A stretch of DNA of 8,519 nucleotides from Streptococcaceae bacterium (GTDB lineage Bacteria > Bacillota > Bacilli > Lactobacillales > Streptococcaceae). Shown here piece by piece: positions 5,175 to 8,519 of the stretch (position 1 is its first letter; every line of letters starts with the position of its first letter). Where the stretch lies: contig JAISYB010000018.1 in NCBI GenBank assembly GCA_031270215.1, positions 1 through 8,519 of the forward strand. Direction: 5' to 3'. The notes under the pieces are model-generated. The model saw only the letters and a list, made by a program, of their open reading frames with translations. It was not told the origin of the DNA and did not search any database. The translations under genes were made by a program, and so were the position numbers.

Positions 5175-5798
5175 ATGGCAAACGTAGCATTATTTAAACA
5201 AGATGGCACAGATGCAGGAGAGCTTAGCTTAAATGACGCAGTATTCGGTATCGAACCAAATGACGCAGTTGTTTTTGATGTAATTCTTTCGCAACGTGCT
5301 TCAAAACGTCAAGGAACCCACGCGGTTAAAAATCGTAGTGCAGTTTCTGGTGGCGGACGTAAACCATGGAGACAAAAAGGAACTGGACGCGCAAGACAAG
5401 GTTCTATCCGCTCGCCACAATGGCGTGGTGGTGGCGTAGTCTTTGGACCGACTCCACGTTCATATGCTTACAAACTTCCAAAAAAAGTTCGTAGATTAGC
5501 ATTGAAATCAGTGCTTTCAAGCAAAGTTGCCGAAAATGCGCTAGTTGCAGTTGAAGCTTTAGCATTTGACGCACCTAAAACAAAAGAATTCAAAAATGTA
5601 TTAGACAATTTGAAAATTTCAGAAAAAACTTTGGTTATTTTGGATAAAGATAACGAATTTGCAGCGCGTTCTGCACGAAACCTTTCAAATGTCTCGGTTG
5701 CTTTTGCAAATGAGATTTCAGTTCTTGAGATTGTAAACGCAGCTAAATTAGTAGTTACAAAAGATGCTGTAGCTCAAATTGAGGAGGTACTTGCATAA
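5175..5798 (+). CDS. rplD: 50S ribosomal protein L4
   Basis: The protein is 207 residues long, normal for L4. The extended loop that lines the exit tunnel spans about residues 45-100, with GGGRKPWRQKGTGRARQG at 59-76, a region where changes give macrolide resistance; it looks wild type. L4 initiates 50S assembly, and in E. coli it represses its own S10 operon. The AAGGAGGGG (5156-5164) is 10 nt from the ATG, a rather long spacing. There is no better start. The last codons (Glu-Glu-Val) also carry the ribosome binding site of rplW, and its stop overlaps the rplW ATG. Confidence 0.98.
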   Translation: MANVALFKQDGTDAGELSLNDAVFGIEPNDAVVFDVILSQRASKRQGTHAVKNRSAVSGGGRKPWRQKGTGRARQGSIRSPQWRGGGVVFGPTPRSYAYKLPKKVRRLALKSVLSSKVAENALVAVEALAFDAPKTKEFKNVLDNLKISEKTLVILDKDNEFAARSARNLSNVSVAFANEISVLEIVNAAKLVVTKDAVAQIEEVLA

Positions 5799-5800
5799 TG
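5781..5800 (+). promoter_or_regulatory. rplW ribosome binding site inside rplD, with TAATG overlap
   Basis: GAGGAGGT (5781-5788) lies in the last codons of rplD, and the rplD stop TAA (5796-5798) shares its final A with the rplW ATG (5798). This is the classic layout for translational coupling, tying L23 synthesis to L4 synthesis. Confidence 0.85.
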
Positions 5801-6088
5801 AGTTTATACGATATCATTAAAAAACCAGTAATCACAGAAGCTTCAATGTTAGCAATGGATGCGCGCAAATATACTTTTGACGTAGATGTTCGTGCAAACA
5901 AAACTTTAGTGAAACAAGCTGTAGAAGCAAGCTTTGAAGGTGTTAAAGTTCAAAAAGTGAATGTAATGAATGTAAAACCTAGAGCAAAACGTGTAGGTAA
6001 ATACAGTGGTTTCACTAAGAAACGCCGCAAAGCAATCGTTACTTTAACAGCCGATTCTAAAGCAATCGAAATTTTTGAAAACGAATAA
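5798..6088 (+). CDS. rplW: 50S ribosomal protein L23
   Basis: L23 of 96 residues, normal length. Visible marks are IIKKPVITEAS near the N-terminus, KYTFDVDVRANKTLVKQAVE in the middle, NVKPRAKRVGK, and KKRRKAIVTL. L23 binds domain III of 23S rRNA at the tunnel exit and docks trigger factor and the signal recognition particle. E14 of ITEAS is at the place of the trigger-factor contact glutamate. The next residue is Ala where many homologues have Lys, though Ser is also seen in lactic acid bacteria. It overlaps rplD by one base, so the two are likely translated in a coupled way. Confidence 0.97.
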   Translation: MSLYDIIKKPVITEASMLAMDARKYTFDVDVRANKTLVKQAVEASFEGVKVQKVNVMNVKPRAKRVGKYSGFTKKRRKAIVTLTADSKAIEIFENE

Positions 6089-6108
6089 TAAGCCTAGGAG
6101 GGAAAACA

Positions 6109-6942
6109 TTGGGAATCAGAAAGTATAAACCAACCTCTAATGGTCGTCGTAACATGACTTCTTCAGATTTCGCTGAAATCACAACTAACAAACCGGAAAA
6201 AAGTTTATTAGTTTCATTGAAGAAAAATGCAGGTCGTAACAATAACGGTCGCATTACGGTACGTCACCAGGGTGGTGGACATAAACGTCAATATCGTTTA
6301 GTTGACTTCAAACGTAACAAAGACGATATTAAAGCAACAGTTACAACAATTGAGTACGATCCAAATCGTTCAGCAAACATTGCTTTGATTACTTACGCTG
6401 ATGGGGTGAAAGCATACATCCTTGCAGCTAAGGGATTGGAAGTTGGCATGAAAGTTGAAAGTGGTAAGGGTGCCGATATTAAAGTGGGTAACGCATTGCC
6501 ATTAGAAAACATTCCAGTTGGTACAACAGTTCATAACATTGAACTAAAACCAGGCAAAGGCGGACAATTAATCCGTTCTGCGGGAACTTCTGCGCAAGTA
6601 CTTGGTAAAGAAGGCAAATATGTTTTAATCAGATTAAACTCTGGCGAAGTACGGATGATTTTAGCGGCTTGCCGTGCAACAATCGGAACTGTCGGCAATG
6701 AGCAGCATGAATTAATCAATATCGGTAAAGCAGGTCGTTCTCGTTGGTTAGGCAAACGCCCAACAGTTCGTGGATCTGTAATGAATCCAAACGATCACCC
6801 ACATGGTGGTGGTGAGGGTAAAGCGCCAGTTGGACGGAAAGCTCCGGTTTCACCATGGGGACAACCAGCAATTGGATACAAAACACGTAACAAGAAAGCT
6901 GCATCAGACAAACTTATCGTTCGTCGTCGTAATAGTAAATAA
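6109..6942 (+). CDS. rplB: 50S ribosomal protein L2
   Basis: L2 has 277 residues here, the usual length. It begins GIRKYKPTSNGRRNMT, contains RVTVRHQGG-type sequence as RITVRHQGGGHKR, the SH3-like core, and ends with NDHPHGGGEGKAPVGRK and SPWGQPAIGYKTRNKK. The HPHGGGEG stretch holds the His important for peptidyl transfer and subunit joining. The start is TTG at 6109, fixed by AGGAGG (6096-6101) with 7-nt spacing and by the conserved N-terminus; no ATG or GTG fits. It lies 20 nt after rplW in the standard S10 operon order. Confidence 0.98.
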   Translation: MGIRKYKPTSNGRRNMTSSDFAEITTNKPEKSLLVSLKKNAGRNNNGRITVRHQGGGHKRQYRLVDFKRNKDDIKATVTTIEYDPNRSANIALITYADGVKAYILAAKGLEVGMKVESGKGADIKVGNALPLENIPVGTTVHNIELKPGKGGQLIRSAGTSAQVLGKEGKYVLIRLNSGEVRMILAACRATIGTVGNEQHELINIGKAGRSRWLGKRPTVRGSVMNPNDHPHGGGEGKAPVGRKAPVSPWGQPAIGYKTRNKKAASDKLIVRRRNSK

Positions 6943-6964
6943 TTAACACGAAGGAGGCTTACAA

Positions 6965-7243
6965 GTGGGACGTAGTCTTAAAAAAGGACCTTTTGTTGAT
7001 GAGCATCTAATGAAAAAAGTAGACGCTCAAAAAGATCTTGAAAAGAAAAAAGTAATTAAAACTTGGTCACGTCGTTCGACAATTTTCCCAAGTTTTATCG
7101 GATATACTATCGCCGTTTATGATGGTAGAAAGCATGTGCCGGTTTATGTTCAAGAAGATATGGTTGGACACAAGCTTGGTGAATTTGCACCAACACGTAC
7201 ATATCGCGGTCACGCATCAGACGATAAGAAAACAAGACGTTAA
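6965..7243 (+). CDS. rpsS: 30S ribosomal protein S19
   Basis: S19 of 92 residues, full length. It opens with GRSLKKGPFVDEHLMKK, contains TWSRRSTIFPSFIGYTIAVY, and ends GEFAPTRTYRGHASDDKK, all family hallmarks. S19 lies in the head of the small subunit with S13, near the A-site finger. The start is GTG at 6965, with AAGGAGG (6951-6957) 7 nt upstream. Conserved Gly-Arg-Ser as residues 2-4 confirms this start. Confidence 0.98.
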   Translation: MGRSLKKGPFVDEHLMKKVDAQKDLEKKKVIKTWSRRSTIFPSFIGYTIAVYDGRKHVPVYVQEDMVGHKLGEFAPTRTYRGHASDDKKTRR

Positions 7244-7260
7244 TTTAGGAGGAAAAGTAA

Positions 7261-7605
7261 ATGGCAGAAATTTTATCAGCTAAAGCAACTGCGAGAACAG
7301 TTCGTACTTCACCTCGTAAAGCGCGTATCGTTATTGATTTAATCCGTGGTAAGAATGTTGCTGAAGCAATTTCAATTTTGAAATTCACACCAAATAAATC
7401 TGCAGCAATTATTGAAAAAGTATTAAATTCAGCAATTGCTAATGCAGAAAACAACTTTGACTTGGAAAAAGAAAAGTTAATCGTTAGCGAAGCATTTGTC
7501 AACGAAGGGCCAACATTGAAACGTTTCCGTCCTCGTGCCAAAGGATCAGCTTCACCGATTAACAAACGGACAAGTCATATTACAGTTGTTGTTACTGAAA
7601 AATAA
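7261..7605 (+). CDS. rplV: 50S ribosomal protein L22
   Basis: L22 of 114 residues, normal length. TARTVRTSPRKARIVIDLIRG lies at the N-terminus. The beta-hairpin that reaches the exit tunnel contains RFRPRAKGSASPINKRTSH near residues 90-108, followed by the final strand ITVVVTEK. Changes in this hairpin can give macrolide resistance; no insertion or deletion is evident by eye. TAGGAGG (7246-7252) precedes the ATG by 8 nt. The rpsC ribosome binding site overlaps its stop codon. Confidence 0.98.
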   Translation: MAEILSAKATARTVRTSPRKARIVIDLIRGKNVAEAISILKFTPNKSAAIIEKVLNSAIANAENNFDLEKEKLIVSEAFVNEGPTLKRFRPRAKGSASPINKRTSHITVVVTEK

Positions 7606-7617
7606 GGAGGGATAGTA

Positions 7618-8274
7618 GTGGGTCAAAAGGTACATCCAATCGGAATGCGTGTAGGCATTATCCGCGACTGGGATTCTAAATGGTACGCAGATAAAGAATA
7701 CGCAGACTACTTACACGAAGACTTAAATATCCGCAAATATATCCAAACGAATTTAGCTGATGCTTCAATTTCAACAATTGAAATTGAGCGTGCGGTAAAC
7801 AAAGTAAATGTTTCGCTTCACACAGCTAAACCAGGGATGGTTATTGGTAAAGGCGGCTCAAATGTTGAGTCTTTACGTAGAAATTTAAATCAATTAACAG
7901 GTAAGCAAGTACACATCAACATTGTGGAAATCAAAAAACCTGACTTAGATGCACACCTAGTCGGTGAAGGCATTGCCCGTCAATTAGAACAACGTGTGGC
8001 ATTTCGTCGTGCACAAAAGCAAGCAATTCAACGGACGATGCGTGCTGGTGCTAAAGGGATCAAAACGCAAGTTTCAGGTCGCTTAAACGGTGCTGACATT
8101 GCACGTGCTGAAGGTTATTCTGAGGGGACTGTTCCGCTTCACACATTGCGTGCAGATATTGATTACGCATGGGAAGAAGCAGATACAACTTACGGAAAAT
8201 TAGGAGTTAAAATCTGGATTTATCGTGGTGAAGTATTGCCAACGAAGAAAAATTCTCAGAAAGGAGGGAAATAG
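7618..8274 (+). CDS. rpsC: 30S ribosomal protein S3
   Basis: S3 of 218 residues, full length. It begins GQKVHPIGMRVGIIRDWDSKW. The KH domain carries the RNA-binding GxxG loop as VIGKGGSNVE near residue 78. The C-terminal domain has FRRAQKQAIQRTM, whose basic residues line the mRNA entry channel, and closes with KIWIYRGEVLP. S3 helps unwind mRNA at the entry site. The start is GTG at 7618; AAGGAGG at 7604-7610 sits 7 nt upstream and overlaps the rplV stop. The last codons, for Lys-Gly-Gly-Lys, carry the rplP ribosome binding site. Confidence 0.98.
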   Translation: MGQKVHPIGMRVGIIRDWDSKWYADKEYADYLHEDLNIRKYIQTNLADASISTIEIERAVNKVNVSLHTAKPGMVIGKGGSNVESLRRNLNQLTGKQVHINIVEIKKPDLDAHLVGEGIARQLEQRVAFRRAQKQAIQRTMRAGAKGIKTQVSGRLNGADIARAEGYSEGTVPLHTLRADIDYAWEEADTTYGKLGVKIWIYRGEVLPTKKNSQKGGK

Positions 8275-8280
8275 TCAATG
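8262..8280 (+). promoter_or_regulatory. rplP ribosome binding site inside rpsC
   Basis: AGGAGG (8262-8267) lies within the Lys-Gly-Gly codons at the end of rpsC, 10 nt before the rplP ATG at 8278. This ties L16 initiation to ribosomes finishing S3, and fixes the rplP start. Confidence 0.85.
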
Positions 8281-8519
8281 TTAGTACCTAAACGTGTAAA
8301 ACACCGTCGTGAATTCCGTGGGAAGATGAGAGGTGTTGCTAAAGGTGGTACAGAGATTGCTTTTGGTGAATATGGTTTGCAAGCAGTGGAGTCACACTGG
8401 ATTACCAACCGTCAAATCGAAGCAGCGCGTATCGCAATGACTCGTTACATGAAACGTGGTGGGAAAGTATGGATTAAAATTTTCCCTCATAAATCATACA
8501 CAGCCAAAGCTATCGGAGT
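8278..8519 (+). CDS. rplP: 50S ribosomal protein L16 (3' end beyond the window)
   Basis: Eighty codons plus two bases are present. The start reads MLVPKRVKHRREFRGKMRG, followed by GVAKGGTEIAFGEYGLQA, ITNRQIEAARIAMTRYMKRGG and KVWIKIFPHKSYTAK, all typical of L16. The gap from rpsC is 3 nt. L16 lies near the A site of the large subunit and helps position the aminoacyl-tRNA; the stretch with sites of evernimicin and avilamycin resistance (around residue 50-60) looks ordinary. About 60-65 residues of the usual length of about 140-145 are cut off by the window end. Confidence 0.97.
   Translation, partial: MLVPKRVKHRREFRGKMRGVAKGGTEIAFGEYGLQAVESHWITNRQIEAARIAMTRYMKRGGKVWIKIFPHKSYTAKAIG

Overview
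This window looks like chromosomal DNA of a low-GC Gram-positive bacterium, most likely a member of the Lactobacillales. The ribosomal proteins read like those of the Enterococcus/Carnobacterium/Lactobacillus side of that order. Ribosome binding sites are strong AGGAGG types, and GTG and TTG starts are common. The order-level placement rests on protein patterns recalled by eye, not on a search. All genes lie on the + strand.

Layout. (1) Positions 1-1648 hold the 3' end of a metal-dependent phosphodiesterase/alkaline phosphatase-superfamily gene. It overlaps by 20 nt a UMF1-type major facilitator transporter. (2) Positions 1710-3472 hold a two-domain protein, a Cof-type HAD phosphatase fused to a phosphoribosyl-ATP pyrophosphohydrolase-like (COG4696-type) domain. 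Eight nt downstream is a small four-helix membrane protein I do not recognise. (3) Positions 3473-4196 are about 720 nt without a convincing gene. They contain a palindrome, a bidirectional terminator, a GC-rich island of hairpins ending in a second terminator, a very AT-rich stretch, and a good extended -10 promoter. The promoter is followed by a roughly 165-nt structured leader. (4) Positions 4197-8519 are the start of the S10 ribosomal protein operon: rpsJ, rplC, rplD, rplW, rplB, rpsS, rplV, rpsC and rplP, the last cut by the window edge.

The S10 operon has the canonical bacterial order, short gaps and in places translational coupling (rplD/rplW overlap by 1 nt; Shine-Dalgarno sites for rplW and rplP lie inside the preceding gene). 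It is ordinary housekeeping DNA. I found no mobile element, CRISPR array, tRNA or rRNA gene, and no clear defence or biosynthetic system. The parts that most deserve a second look are the GC-rich hairpin island at 3651-3830, the S10 leader with mutually exclusive hairpins at 4034-4178, the HAD/pyrophosphohydrolase fusion, and the unknown membrane protein coupled to it.
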